NCBI RefSeq assembly: GCF_024362325.1
Contig: NZ_CP101497.1
Location: 992,001 to 1,056,000 of the forward strand
Direction: 5' to 3'
DNA from: Microcella humidisoli
Lineage (GTDB): Bacteria > Actinomycetota > Actinomycetes > Actinomycetales > Microbacteriaceae
Length of the DNA: 64,000 nucleotides
This document shows, piece after piece, positions 34,238 through 42,298 of the stretch. How positions within the stretch are numbered: position 1 is the stretch's first letter; every line of letters starts with the position of its first letter. The position numbers were made by a program, and so were the translations under genes. The notes under the pieces were generated by a model that did no database searches, was not told the DNA's origin, and saw only the letters and a list, made by a program, of their open reading frames with translations.

Positions 34238-36264
34238 GCCCGCGTCGTCGCTCGCTCGCCTCCGGCCGCGGAGACGCGCCGTCGCGGCACCCGCACCACG
34301 GCGGTCGTGCCGTGCTCACCATCCGAGAGCAGCGCGACCTCCCCGCCCAGCCGCTGCCGCACGAGCGTGCGCACGATCGGCAAACCGAGGCCGGTGCCGG
34401 GAACGTCGCTGTGCCGCGCGGAGTGTACGCGGTAGAAGCGCTCCCACACGGCATCCTGCTCCGCGATCGGGATGCCCGGGCCCTCGTCGGCGATGCGCAG
34501 CTCGACCCACTGCTCATCGGCGACGAGCGTCACGGTCACGGTGCCGCCCGCCGGGCTGAACTTGACGGCGTTCGAGAGCAGGTTGGAGCAGACCCTCGAG
34601 AAGTCCTGCTCGACGCCGAGCACGATCACCGGCTCGGCGGGCACGTGCAGCTCGACCTGCACGTCGCGCTCGCGCGAGACGAGGCCCGTCGCATCTTCGA
34701 CGCACTCCACGATCAGACGCGACACGTCCACCTCGACCGCCGGCCGCAGCGCCGTCTCGGCGTTCGTCAGGCTGCTGAGCTCGAGCACGTCCTCGATCAC
34801 ATCGGCGAGCCGACGCGCGTTGCGATGGATGATGCGGCCCGCCAGGCGGTTGTCCCCCTCGAGCTCCGCCTCGGCCAATTGCTCGGCGAACCCGAGGATG
34901 CTCGTCACCGGCGTGCGCAGCTCGTGGCTGACCGACGCGATGAAGTCGTCCTTCTGGCGGTTGAGCTCGCGCAGTTCGTCGGCGGCCTGAATGGCCGCGC
35001 GCTCGCGACGATCTCGCGCCGTGACATCCGTGAAGATGATCGTGACGATCGGCCGACCGCCCGCCTGCGAATAGGTCGCGACATCGACATCGAACCGTCG
35101 GTTGCCCTGCACCAGGTCGACACGCCCCGAATCGCCTGCGCGGACGAGATCGTCGATCTCGGCAGAGCCGATGACGGGCTGACCATCCCCACCCGTCAGC
35201 AGACGGTTCTCTCCATCAGCCGGCATCGGGTCCCACCCCAGGGCGTCGAGCGCCACGGGGTTCACGCCGACGATACGGATGCGACCCGAGTCGAGGCGCT
35301 CGCCGATGAACACGCCCGTGTCGGTGTTGATGATGCTGCCGCGCAGCAATGCCTGCCGTGCCTCGAGCTGGGTGACGACGTTGGCCCAGTCGTTCCGAGC
35401 CGCCGAGACGTAGAGCGCGGCGGTCGCGTTGACGATCAGGAAGACCTGGATGAGCTCGATCGTCGTGCGCGTGCCGTCGTTCGCGAAGACGGCGAACGGT
35501 CCGCCCCCCAGGCTCGTCAGCACGATGACCGCGAGGGCGAGGACGACGAGCTCGATCGACAGCAGCAGGGTCGCGAGGCGGAACGCCGCCCACAGCAGCG
35601 CCACGAACGGCACGAAGGCCGTCGGCATCGCGTTGCCGGGCCAGAACACGTACGCGATGATCGCCGTCAGCAGCAAGACCTGCACGACAGCCTCGACGGG
35701 TCTCGCGAGACGCACGAGTCGACGGCTCACCAGGCCGAGAGGAACGATGATGAGCAGCGCCGAGAGGTGCGAGGCGACGAGGCCGAGGAAGGTTGCGCCG
35801 AAATCCTGACCGCGCAGCAGTGCCGCTGTCGCTCCCGCGATGAGGCCGATCGAGATCGATCCGAGCACCGCCGCGATCACCAGACGGCTCACATCGCGCA
35901 GGCTGTCGAGCCTCGACTCCGGGGCACCGCCCGACAGGACGCGGGCGACCACCCATGCCTCGACAGCGTTCGCGATGCCGAACAACACGGCGACGAGAAG
36001 CTCGCGCCCGCCGATCACATTGCCGGCGGCGGTCACGGCCGCGATGCCCCCTGCGGCGGCGAGCCGGGTGCCGCGCGAGGCCAGCAGGGCGATGACACTG
36101 ATGCCCGCCGCCGGCCACCACGCCGCGATCGTCGCGTTGAGCGGACTGATCGTGACCGAGGCGACGCTGACACCGCCAGCAAGGAGGATCAGCAGGGCGA
36201 CACCCAGTCGGCGCAGGGGCGTGCTCGAGCGCCACAAGGTCGACGCGAAGCCCTCGTGGCCCAT
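34219..36264 (-). CDS. Membrane sensor histidine kinase, MASE1-like with PAS
   Basis: 681 residues, paralogous to the kinase at 16318-18351. About eight N-terminal helices contain AAWWPAAGISVIAL. A PAS domain follows (about 310-420, GVFIGERLDSGRIRIVGVNPVALD). The HisKA domain has H447 in ASVSHELRTPVTSILGF and the ATPase has SNLLSNAVKFSPAGG, DEGPGI and GTGLGLPI. ATG 36264 with GAGAGGA six nt upstream was chosen over longer frames. It is divergent from a lone receiver gene, its likely partner. Confidence 0.88.
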   Translation of the reverse strand: MGHEGFASTLWRSSTPLRRLGVALLILLAGGVSVASVTISPLNATIAAWWPAAGISVIALLASRGTRLAAAGGIAAVTAAGNVIGGRELLVAVLFGIANAVEAWVVARVLSGGAPESRLDSLRDVSRLVIAAVLGSISIGLIAGATAALLRGQDFGATFLGLVASHLSALLIIVPLGLVSRRLVRLARPVEAVVQVLLLTAIIAYVFWPGNAMPTAFVPFVALLWAAFRLATLLLSIELVVLALAVIVLTSLGGGPFAVFANDGTRTTIELIQVFLIVNATAALYVSAARNDWANVVTQLEARQALLRGSIINTDTGVFIGERLDSGRIRIVGVNPVALDALGWDPMPADGENRLLTGGDGQPVIGSAEIDDLVRAGDSGRVDLVQGNRRFDVDVATYSQAGGRPIVTIIFTDVTARDRRERAAIQAADELRELNRQKDDFIASVSHELRTPVTSILGFAEQLAEAELEGDNRLAGRIIHRNARRLADVIEDVLELSSLTNAETALRPAVEVDVSRLIVECVEDATGLVSRERDVQVELHVPAEPVIVLGVEQDFSRVCSNLLSNAVKFSPAGGTVTVTLVADEQWVELRIADEGPGIPIAEQDAVWERFYRVHSARHSDVPGTGLGLPIVRTLVRQRLGGEVALLSDGEHGTTAVVRVPRRRVSAAGGERATTRAQAEGE

Positions 36265-36343
36265 CCGGATTCCTCTCGTGAACACCGACTCGCCCGTGCT
36301 CTTTCGTGAGAGACTACGCACCAGATGCCGGGGAGGGAATCGC

Positions 36344-36709
36344 ATGGCGCATGTGCTGATCGTCGAGGATGAGCCCGACGTGCTGCTCCTCCTCGAGAAC
36401 CGCATGCGCGGTGCTGGCCACGAGGTCGAGAGCGTCACCGACGGCGAGCAAGCGCTCGAAGCGGTCGCGCAGCGCGAGCCCGCGGTGATCATCCTCGACT
36501 GGATGATGCCCAAGCTCGACGGGCTCGCCGTCTTGGAGCGGCTGCGGACGGGCGACTCCGAGCGCCGCATGAAGGTGCTCATGCTCACCGCCAAGTCGCA
36601 GCAGCACGACATCGACCGCGCCTACGCCGCCGGCGCCGACGACTACATCGTCAAGCCCTTCAGCTCGCGCGACCTCATCGACCGCGTCGCCGCACTCGCC
36701 GGCGACTGA
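36344..36709 (+). CDS. Single-domain response regulator
   Basis: A 121-residue receiver with no output domain. Acidic residues lie in VEDE (7-10), phospho-acceptor D52 in IILDWMMPKLDGL, and the switch lysine in DDYIVKPF. It is CheY-like and could act by protein contact or as a phosphate relay or sink. GGGAGGG precedes ATG 36344. It is divergent from the PAS kinase with a 79-bp shared control region. Confidence 0.9.
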   Translation: MAHVLIVEDEPDVLLLLENRMRGAGHEVESVTDGEQALEAVAQREPAVIILDWMMPKLDGLAVLERLRTGDSERRMKVLMLTAKSQQHDIDRAYAAGADDYIVKPFSSRDLIDRVAALAGD

Positions 36710-36731
36710 GCCCTCGCGGCGAGTCGGCGGC

Positions 36732-37322
36732 CTACTCCCCCGCGGGCGCGATCTCGGTGCGGTGGAAGTTCTGCCACGAGCGCGACGCCGTCGGGCCGCG
36801 CTGGCCCTGGTAGCGGTTCAAGTACTGCCCCGTGCCGTAGGGGTTCTCGGCCGGTGACGACAGCCGGAAGAAGCACAGCTGCCCGATCTTCATGCCCGGC
36901 CAGAGCTTGATCGGCAGCGTCGCCACGTTGCTGAGCTCGAGCGTGACGTGACCGGTGAAGCCCGGGTCGATGAAGCCCGCCGTCGAGTGCGTCAGCAGAC
37001 CGAGGCGGCCGAGCGAGCTCTTGCCCTCCAGCCGCGCCGCCACATCGTCGGGCAGCGTCACCTGCTCGTAGGTGGCACCCAGCACGAACTCGCCGGGGTG
37101 CAGGATGAACGGCTCGTCGGGCTTCGCCTCGACCAGGCGAGTGAGCTCGGGCTGCTCTTGCGCCGGATCGATGAACGGGTACTTGTGGTTGTCGAACAGC
37201 CGGAAGAAGGCATCGAGGCGCACATCGACGCTCGACGGCTGCACCATGCCCAGATCGAGCGGATCGAGACCGATGCGGCCCGACGACAGTTCGGCACGGA
37301 TGTCGCGATCGCTCAGCAGCAT
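36732..37322 (-). CDS. dcd: dCTP deaminase
   Basis: A 196-residue trimeric deaminase of the dUTPase fold. Conserved [31 protein letters not shown] contains the nucleotide-binding and catalytic region. The alanine in [11 protein letters not shown] is the form seen in the bifunctional dCTP deaminase/dUTPase of mycobacteria, so it may give dUMP directly. ATG 37322 is six nt behind TAGGCT. Confidence 0.95.
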   Translation of the reverse strand: MLLSDRDIRAELSSGRIGLDPLDLGMVQPSSVDVRLDAFFRLFDNHKYPFIDPAQEQPELTRLVEAKPDEPFILHPGEFVLGATYEQVTLPDDVAARLEGKSSLGRLGLLTHSTAGFIDPGFTGHVTLELSNVATLPIKLWPGMKIGQLCFFRLSSPAENPYGTGQYLNRYQGQRGPTASRSWQNFHRTEIAPAGE

Positions 37323-37328
37323 GCGGCC

Positions 37329-37334
37329 AGCCTA
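37329..37334 (-). promoter_or_regulatory. -10 element of dcd
   Basis: TAGGCT on the minus strand, six nt (GGCCGC) before ATG 37322, so leaderless. Confidence 0.5.
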
Positions 37335-37384
37335 GCGAGCGGGTCGAGTTCGCTACACTGACAGCGCACCTCCGCGGTGCGACT

Positions 37385-37455
37385 GGGGATGTAGTTCAAT
37401 GGCAGAACTTCAGCTTCCCAAGCTGATAGCGCGGGTTCGATTCCCGTCATCCCCT
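37385..37455 (+). tRNA. tRNA-Gly (anticodon CCC)
   Basis: A 71-nt cloverleaf. The acceptor stem GGGGATG pairs with CATCCCC, the D-arm is GTTCAATGGCAGAAC, the anticodon stem TCAGC/GCTGA encloses TTCCCAA (anticodon CCC), and the T-arm is GCGGG-TTCGATT-CCCGT with one G-T wobble pair. The discriminator base is T and the 3' CCA is not encoded. Confidence 0.96.
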
Positions 37456-37466
37456 CCGTGCCTATT

Positions 37467-37493
37467 GCGACGCCGCCGCTCCTGCGGCGTCGC
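37467..37493 (+). terminator. Stem-loop downstream of tRNA-Gly
   Basis: A 10-bp perfect stem GCGACGCCGC/GCGGCGTCGC with a 7-nt loop, 11 nt behind the tRNA. No T-tract. It may terminate the tRNA transcript and the convergent gene. Confidence 0.55.
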
Positions 37494-37576
37494 GGCGCTT
37501 CCGCGCGACGAGCGCGGTCGCCGCGCTTCGCGTCTCGGCTCTCCTTGACGAGCCCGCCGCTCTGGGGGGGTGGCGG

Positions 37577-39202
37577 TCAGTCTTCGTCGTCGAGCGCGTA
37601 GGACTCGATCTCGGCGCGGAGGGCGTCGAGGGCGGCGGGCGCGAGGCCCGCATCCCCCGTCACGGCGCGCCAGCCGTCGACGACGACGTCGCCGAAATTG
37701 TGGCCGTGCCGGGCGGGCACGCTCTGGCCCATGAGCATGTCGATCGTGACCTGCAGGCCGGTGACGACGGGAATCCAGCGCATCGAGGGGCTCACGTCGG
37801 GCCCGCGCTGCTCGTCGCGCAACCACTCCGGCTCCGACCACAGCAGGTCGGCCGTGAGCCACGTGATGGGGTCGGTGGCGTGCTGCAGGTAGAGCACGCG
37901 CGGCTCGTCCCACGGGCCCGTGAGGCGCTCGAGGTCGCCCGGGCGCGAGATCCAGCGCACGCGCTCACCGCCGTCGAGCACGGGCTGCCAGGCGGGGGAT
38001 CCGGCGTCGCGAGCCGACTGCAGCTCGCGCCAGAGATCGGCACTCGGGGGGCTGCCGACGAACAGGGCGCCGTCGGTGCGATCGCGCAGCTCATCGAGAT
38101 CGGCGAAGACCTCCTGAGCACCGTGCGCCCCGAGACTGAGCCCGTAGGTCACGAGGCGTGGGCGGTCGTCGGCCGGAAGCCGTGACCACTCGGCGTGCAC
38201 GGCCTCGAAGGTCGCGCGCGCCGCGGCGACGGGAGCGTCGGGGTCGAACAGGAACGACACCCAGCTGGGCGTGTAGGCGTACTGCACGGCGACGATCGCC
38301 GTGTCGCCCGCGTGCAGGTACTCGACAGCGTCGACCGCCTGGTCTTCGAGCCAGCCTGAGCCGGTCGTCGTCGCGACCACGAGCAGCTCGCGGTCGAACG
38401 CGCCGGTGCGCCGCAGTTCGTCGACCGCGAGAGCGGCCCGCTCGTCGACCGTCGCCGCGTTGCCGATGCCGACGTAGACCCGCACGGGCTCGCGCGCCTC
38501 GACCCCGGTCAGCCGCTCGATCTCGGCGGCCGACGGGCCGCCCGCGATGAACGCGGCGCCGTGACGGCCGAGCCCCTCCCAGTCGACGACCGAATCGGGC
38601 CCCGCCGATCGCACCGCGCTCGCCGGCTCGACGAGATCGGCGTCGGGGGCGCCGTTGCGGTCGGCGTACACCGCATCGATCGCGGCGACGACGCCCATGC
38701 CGAACAGCAGCAGCGAGGCCGCGACGACCGCCGAGGCCACGAGCCCGCCGACAGCCCGACCCGCAAGGCGCACGAGGTGCGCGGTCATGCGGCGCACCCC
38801 GCGACCGATGACAAGCAGCAGCGCGGCGGTCAGCAGCGCGCCGAGGAGGAAGGCACCGACCGCCACGGCGTCGATGGGCTCGACCTCGACGAGCGCACGC
38901 ACCTCGTTCTGCCAGCGCACCGCCAGCACCCCGACGACCACGATGACGACGACCGAGAGCACGAGCATCCCGACCCAGAAGAAGCGACGGCCGCGCGGCG
39001 AGGGCGTGCGCACGAAGCGCGACCGCACGAACCACCACACGAAGGCGCCGAGCGCATAGCCGATCGCGAAGGAGGCGCCGCTCAGCACGCCCTGCAGCAA
39101 CGCGGGCCGCGGCAGCAACGACGGGGTGAGCGAGAGCGCGACGACCACGAGACCGACGAGCACGCCGCCGGGATCGAGATGCCACCAGCGCCTCGCCGTC
39201 AT
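37577..39202 (-). CDS. Membrane-anchored alpha/beta hydrolase family protein
   Basis: 541 residues. The N-terminal 200 residues hold about five transmembrane helices and the C-terminal domain is an alpha/beta hydrolase with nucleophile motif YGLSLGAHG. This architecture matches the actinobacterial Abhydrolase_9 group as recalled. The active site is predicted outside the membrane. The substrate is unknown, perhaps a lipid or ester. ATG 39202 lies six nt behind TAGGCT. Confidence 0.82.
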   Translation of the reverse strand: MTARRWWHLDPGGVLVGLVVVALSLTPSLLPRPALLQGVLSGASFAIGYALGAFVWWFVRSRFVRTPSPRGRRFFWVGMLVLSVVVIVVVGVLAVRWQNEVRALVEVEPIDAVAVGAFLLGALLTAALLLVIGRGVRRMTAHLVRLAGRAVGGLVASAVVAASLLLFGMGVVAAIDAVYADRNGAPDADLVEPASAVRSAGPDSVVDWEGLGRHGAAFIAGGPSAAEIERLTGVEAREPVRVYVGIGNAATVDERAALAVDELRRTGAFDRELLVVATTTGSGWLEDQAVDAVEYLHAGDTAIVAVQYAYTPSWVSFLFDPDAPVAAARATFEAVHAEWSRLPADDRPRLVTYGLSLGAHGAQEVFADLDELRDRTDGALFVGSPPSADLWRELQSARDAGSPAWQPVLDGGERVRWISRPGDLERLTGPWDEPRVLYLQHATDPITWLTADLLWSEPEWLRDEQRGPDVSPSMRWIPVVTGLQVTIDMLMGQSVPARHGHNFGDVVVDGWRAVTGDAGLAPAALDALRAEIESYALDDED

Positions 39203-39208
39203 GCGCTC

Positions 39209-39214
39209 AGCCTA
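39209..39214 (-). promoter_or_regulatory. -10 element of the membrane hydrolase gene
   Basis: TAGGCT on the minus strand, six nt (GAGCGC) before ATG 39202. Three direct repeats begin immediately upstream. Confidence 0.5.
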
Positions 39215-39262
39215 CGACCGCGCAACTGTTCACGACCGCGCGACCGTGTGCGACCGCGCGAC
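39214..39262. repeat. Three 13-nt direct repeats with an 18-nt period
   Basis: ACGACCGCGCAAC (39214), ACGACCGCGCGAC (39232) and GCGACCGCGCGAC (39250). They fill the -35 region of the leftward promoter in the divergent gap, so they may bind a regulator. The rest of the gap to 39341 holds only the ribosome-binding site of the next gene. Confidence 0.6.
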
Positions 39263-39341
39263 GACTCGTGCGCGGTGGACCAAACCAAATCGCGGAGGGC
39301 GGCGAAGAAGCAGTACGCAAGGGGAAAGAAGGAGAACGGAT

Positions 39342-39902
39342 ATGAGCCGAGTACTCGTGGCGATGACGGCGGCGGGGGCCGCGGTCATCCATGGTGCCGC
39401 GGGTGCGACGGCCGCCGACGGGGGCGTCGGCACCGTTCTGCTGATGGCGGGAGCCGCCGAGCTCGCGATCGCGGTGGGGGCCGCGATCGGCGCTCGGTGG
39501 CTCCCCGCCGCCCGCACGCTCGCCGTGCTGCTCGCGGTTCCGGTGCTGCTCTGGGCGACGTCGCTGCTCGTCGCCGTGACCGCCGACTCGCCCGCGATCG
39601 CGAGTGCACTGGCGACCGTCCCGCTCGCGGGAGCATCGCTGCTGGGTCTGGCCGGGTCGGCATTCGCGGGGGCGGATGCCCGGCGCACGCGGGTGGGGGC
39701 CCGCGTGCGCCCGGCCCGCGCCGGAATCGCGCTCGCGACCGCGGCCGTGCTCACGGCGCTCGTCGTGACACCCTCGGTCGCCGCGACGCTGCCGCGCACC
39801 GCGACCGAGCCGAGCACCGTCGTCGAACCGCAGCCGGCCGCCCCGACGATCGAGTTCGGCGACCACTCGGGTCACGAGGGCTACGACGGGCTGAGCGACT
39901 GA
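39342..39902 (+). CDS. Hypothetical membrane protein
   Basis: A 186-residue Ala-rich protein with four or five transmembrane helices and a short soluble tail ending FGDHSGHEGYDGLSD, which carries two His and several acidic residues. AAGGAG lies 7 nt before ATG 39342. No family is recognised. It is divergent from the membrane hydrolase gene, with a repeat-bearing control region between them. Confidence 0.65.
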   Translation: MSRVLVAMTAAGAAVIHGAAGATAADGGVGTVLLMAGAAELAIAVGAAIGARWLPAARTLAVLLAVPVLLWATSLLVAVTADSPAIASALATVPLAGASLLGLAGSAFAGADARRTRVGARVRPARAGIALATAAVLTALVVTPSVAATLPRTATEPSTVVEPQPAAPTIEFGDHSGHEGYDGLSD

Positions 39903-39924
39903 GCGACGTCTAGTCGCACGAGGT

Positions 39925-41250
39925 CTAGTCGCTCGGCGCAATCGCGCGGCCGATGCCCGGTTCGGCGTCGGCCATGAAGCGGCGCACATCGTCGTCGACG
40001 ATGATGTCGCTCGGTCGCAACGGCCGCGCGAGGTGCAGCCCGTCGAGCGAGCGGATGCGACTGAGCGCCACGTAGGTCTGCCCCGGCGCGAAGGCGCGGG
40101 GTCCGAGGTCGACGATCGCCCGGTCGTAGGTCGAGCCCTGCGACTTGTGGATCGTGACGGCCCAGGCGAGCCGCAGCGGAAACTGGGTGAACTCGGCGAC
40201 GACATCTTTCGACACGCGCTTCGTCGCGGCGGAGTAGGTGTACTTGTACTTCTCCCACGTGGCGGGCACGACCTCGTGGCTCTCGCCGTCGACGTCGACG
40301 AAGACCGTGCGGCCGATGCGCTCGACCGTGCCGAGGCTGCCGTTCACCCAGCGCGGGTGGCCGTCGCCCCCCGTGTCGTTGCGCAAGAACATCACCTGCG
40401 CCCCCACCTTGAGCTGCAGCTCCTCGTCGGCGGGGTAGCCGCCCTTCGGCCCGAACTCGCCGACGACGTCGGCGCGCGCCGTCTTGGCGTCTCCGGGCAG
40501 GTGGCGCAGCGCATCCATGTTGATGCGTGTGACGGTCGCGTTCGTCGTCGCCAGCGTCAGCACGCCGTCGTCGGGCGCCGGACGCGCGCCGGCCTCGTTG
40601 AGGGCGCGCCCGATCTCGGGGGTCACGGTGCCGTGCCGCACGGCCGTGAGCATGGCGCGGAAGTCGGCGTCTTGCTGGCGGTGGATGGTCTGCAGCTCGA
40701 CAATGCGCAGGTCGGCTTCGGCCCACACCCGCGCATCGAAGAACCACATCGACCGGTAGTGATCGGCGTAGTACGCGCGCTCGCCCTCATCGCGGCCCGG
40801 CACCGGGGCGAGCTGGTACGGGTCGCCGAACAGCACCACCTGCACGCCGCCGAAGGGCTCGTGCCGGCGCGCCCGCGCCTGGCGCAGGCGGCGGTCGATC
40901 GCATCCATGAGGTCGGCGCTCACCATCGAGACCTCGTCGATCACGACCGTGTCGACCGAGGCGAGCAGCCGGCGCAGTTCTGGCGGGTCATCGAAGTCGT
41001 GGTCGGCGATGAGCCCGATCGGCAGGCGGAACAGCGAGTGGATGGTCTGCCCGCCGACATTGAGGGCGGCCACCCCCGTCGGCGCGCACACGACCACCGT
41101 GCGATCGGTCGCCGCCACGAAGGCGTCAAGCAGGGTCGACTTGCCGGTGCCCGCGCGGCCCGTGACGAACACGTGCTCGCGCGTCGACGCGATGAGGTCG
41201 AGCACCGCGGTCTGCTCGGGGCTGAGCGCGGTGCCGGTGGTCTGCGCCAT
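39925..41250 (-). CDS. PIF1/RecD-like superfamily 1B DNA helicase
   Basis: 441 residues. Motif I (Walker A) is GRAGTGKST (about 31-39), motif II is VIDEVSMVS, motif III is VVLFGDPYQLAPV, and C-terminal motifs include AVTIHKSQGSTYD and YVALSRI. This is the PIF1 family, a 5'-3' helicase group acting on replication forks or G-quadruplexes. It lacks long accessory domains. The start is uncertain; ATG 41250 was chosen as nearest to the conserved domain. Confidence 0.88.
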   Translation of the reverse strand: MAQTTGTALSPEQTAVLDLIASTREHVFVTGRAGTGKSTLLDAFVAATDRTVVVCAPTGVAALNVGGQTIHSLFRLPIGLIADHDFDDPPELRRLLASVDTVVIDEVSMVSADLMDAIDRRLRQARARRHEPFGGVQVVLFGDPYQLAPVPGRDEGERAYYADHYRSMWFFDARVWAEADLRIVELQTIHRQQDADFRAMLTAVRHGTVTPEIGRALNEAGARPAPDDGVLTLATTNATVTRINMDALRHLPGDAKTARADVVGEFGPKGGYPADEELQLKVGAQVMFLRNDTGGDGHPRWVNGSLGTVERIGRTVFVDVDGESHEVVPATWEKYKYTYSAATKRVSKDVVAEFTQFPLRLAWAVTIHKSQGSTYDRAIVDLGPRAFAPGQTYVALSRIRSLDGLHLARPLRPSDIIVDDDVRRFMADAEPGIGRAIAPSD

Positions 41251-41344
41251 CTGCCGCCCGCCCTCTCCGCGCCCTCCGACCACTGTAGCCGCGGCGCGCG
41301 GGCAGAATCGCACGCACCGCGGTCGGGCGCCCGGGGTGCGCGCC

Positions 41345-41350
41345 TAGGCT
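41345..41350 (+). promoter_or_regulatory. -10 element of the gene at 41357
   Basis: TAGGCT, then GGGCGC and ATG 41357: leaderless spacing. Confidence 0.5.
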
Positions 41351-41356
41351 GGGCGC

Positions 41357-42298
41357 ATGTCTCGGGCAGTGCTCGTGTGGGGAGGAGCCGCGGCCGCCAT
41401 CCTCGGCGTCGGCGCCCTCGCGCTGGGTGCCGTGGCGATGACCGCGACCCCCGCCGCGCACGTGCAGCGCTACCTCGACGCCCTCGCGCGCGACGACCTC
41501 GTCACCGTCGCGCGGCTCGCCGGGCTCGAGCCGCCGACCGCGATGCCGCTCGGCGATGAGGGCGAGCCGAGCATCCGCCGCATCGTCAGCAGCCTCGCCG
41601 CCCCCGACGGGACGGTGACCGTCGTTGCAGAATACGGCGATGACACGGATGCCGTGCGCGTGCCCTTCGTGCTGCGCCCCGCGCCGCCGACCTTCGGCCT
41701 CGTGCCCGCTTGGGCCTTCGCGCAGGCACCGGTGGCCGCGCTCGAGGTCGCGGCCGATCAGCACGACCGTCTCGTCGTGGGCGAGCGCCGCGTGCAGACC
41801 GCGTCGCCCGGGGAGTCGGTGCTCGTGAACGCCTTCGTGCCCGCGCGCGTGACGGTGCGCCTCGACGAACCGCTCGTGGTGGCCGACCCCGTGACGGTGC
41901 GCGTGCCGGGCGACGCCGGGCCCGTCGTGCTCGCCGTGCGGCCGGCCGAGCGGCTCGACCGCGCGGTCACCGAGCAGGTCGAGGCGCTCCTGATCGCGTG
42001 CGCCGAGCAGCAGGTGCTGCAGCCGGCGGGCTGCCCGTTCGGCATCGAGATCGACGACCGCGTGATCGACCGCCCGAGCTGGAGGCTCGTCGAGTCGCCC
42101 GCGCTCGCGCTGGCTGCGGGGGAAGAGCCCGGGGTCTGGCTCTGGCGCGGCACGGGAACGGCGGCGATCACGGTGACGGTGCAGCGGCTCTTCGACGGCA
42201 GCACCGCCGAGCGCGATGACGAGGTCGAGTTCATCGTGCGGGGCGAGGTCGTGCTCGGTCCTGAGGGTCCGAGACTGACGGTCTACCCGCCCGACTGA
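41357..42298 (+). CDS. Hypothetical membrane-anchored secreted protein
   Basis: A 313-residue protein with an N-terminal signal anchor (about residues 5-29, Ala/Gly/Leu-rich) and an extracytoplasmic domain of beta-rich character. There is no lipobox Cys. It contains one CAEQQVLQPAGC pair that could form a disulfide. Function not recognised. The 3' end overlaps the convergent CopD-CtaG gene by 16 nt. Confidence 0.65.
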   Translation: MSRAVLVWGGAAAAILGVGALALGAVAMTATPAAHVQRYLDALARDDLVTVARLAGLEPPTAMPLGDEGEPSIRRIVSSLAAPDGTVTVVAEYGDDTDAVRVPFVLRPAPPTFGLVPAWAFAQAPVAALEVAADQHDRLVVGERRVQTASPGESVLVNAFVPARVTVRLDEPLVVADPVTVRVPGDAGPVVLAVRPAERLDRAVTEQVEALLIACAEQQVLQPAGCPFGIEIDDRVIDRPSWRLVESPALALAAGEEPGVWLWRGTGTAAITVTVQRLFDGSTAERDDEVEFIVRGEVVLGPEGPRLTVYPPD

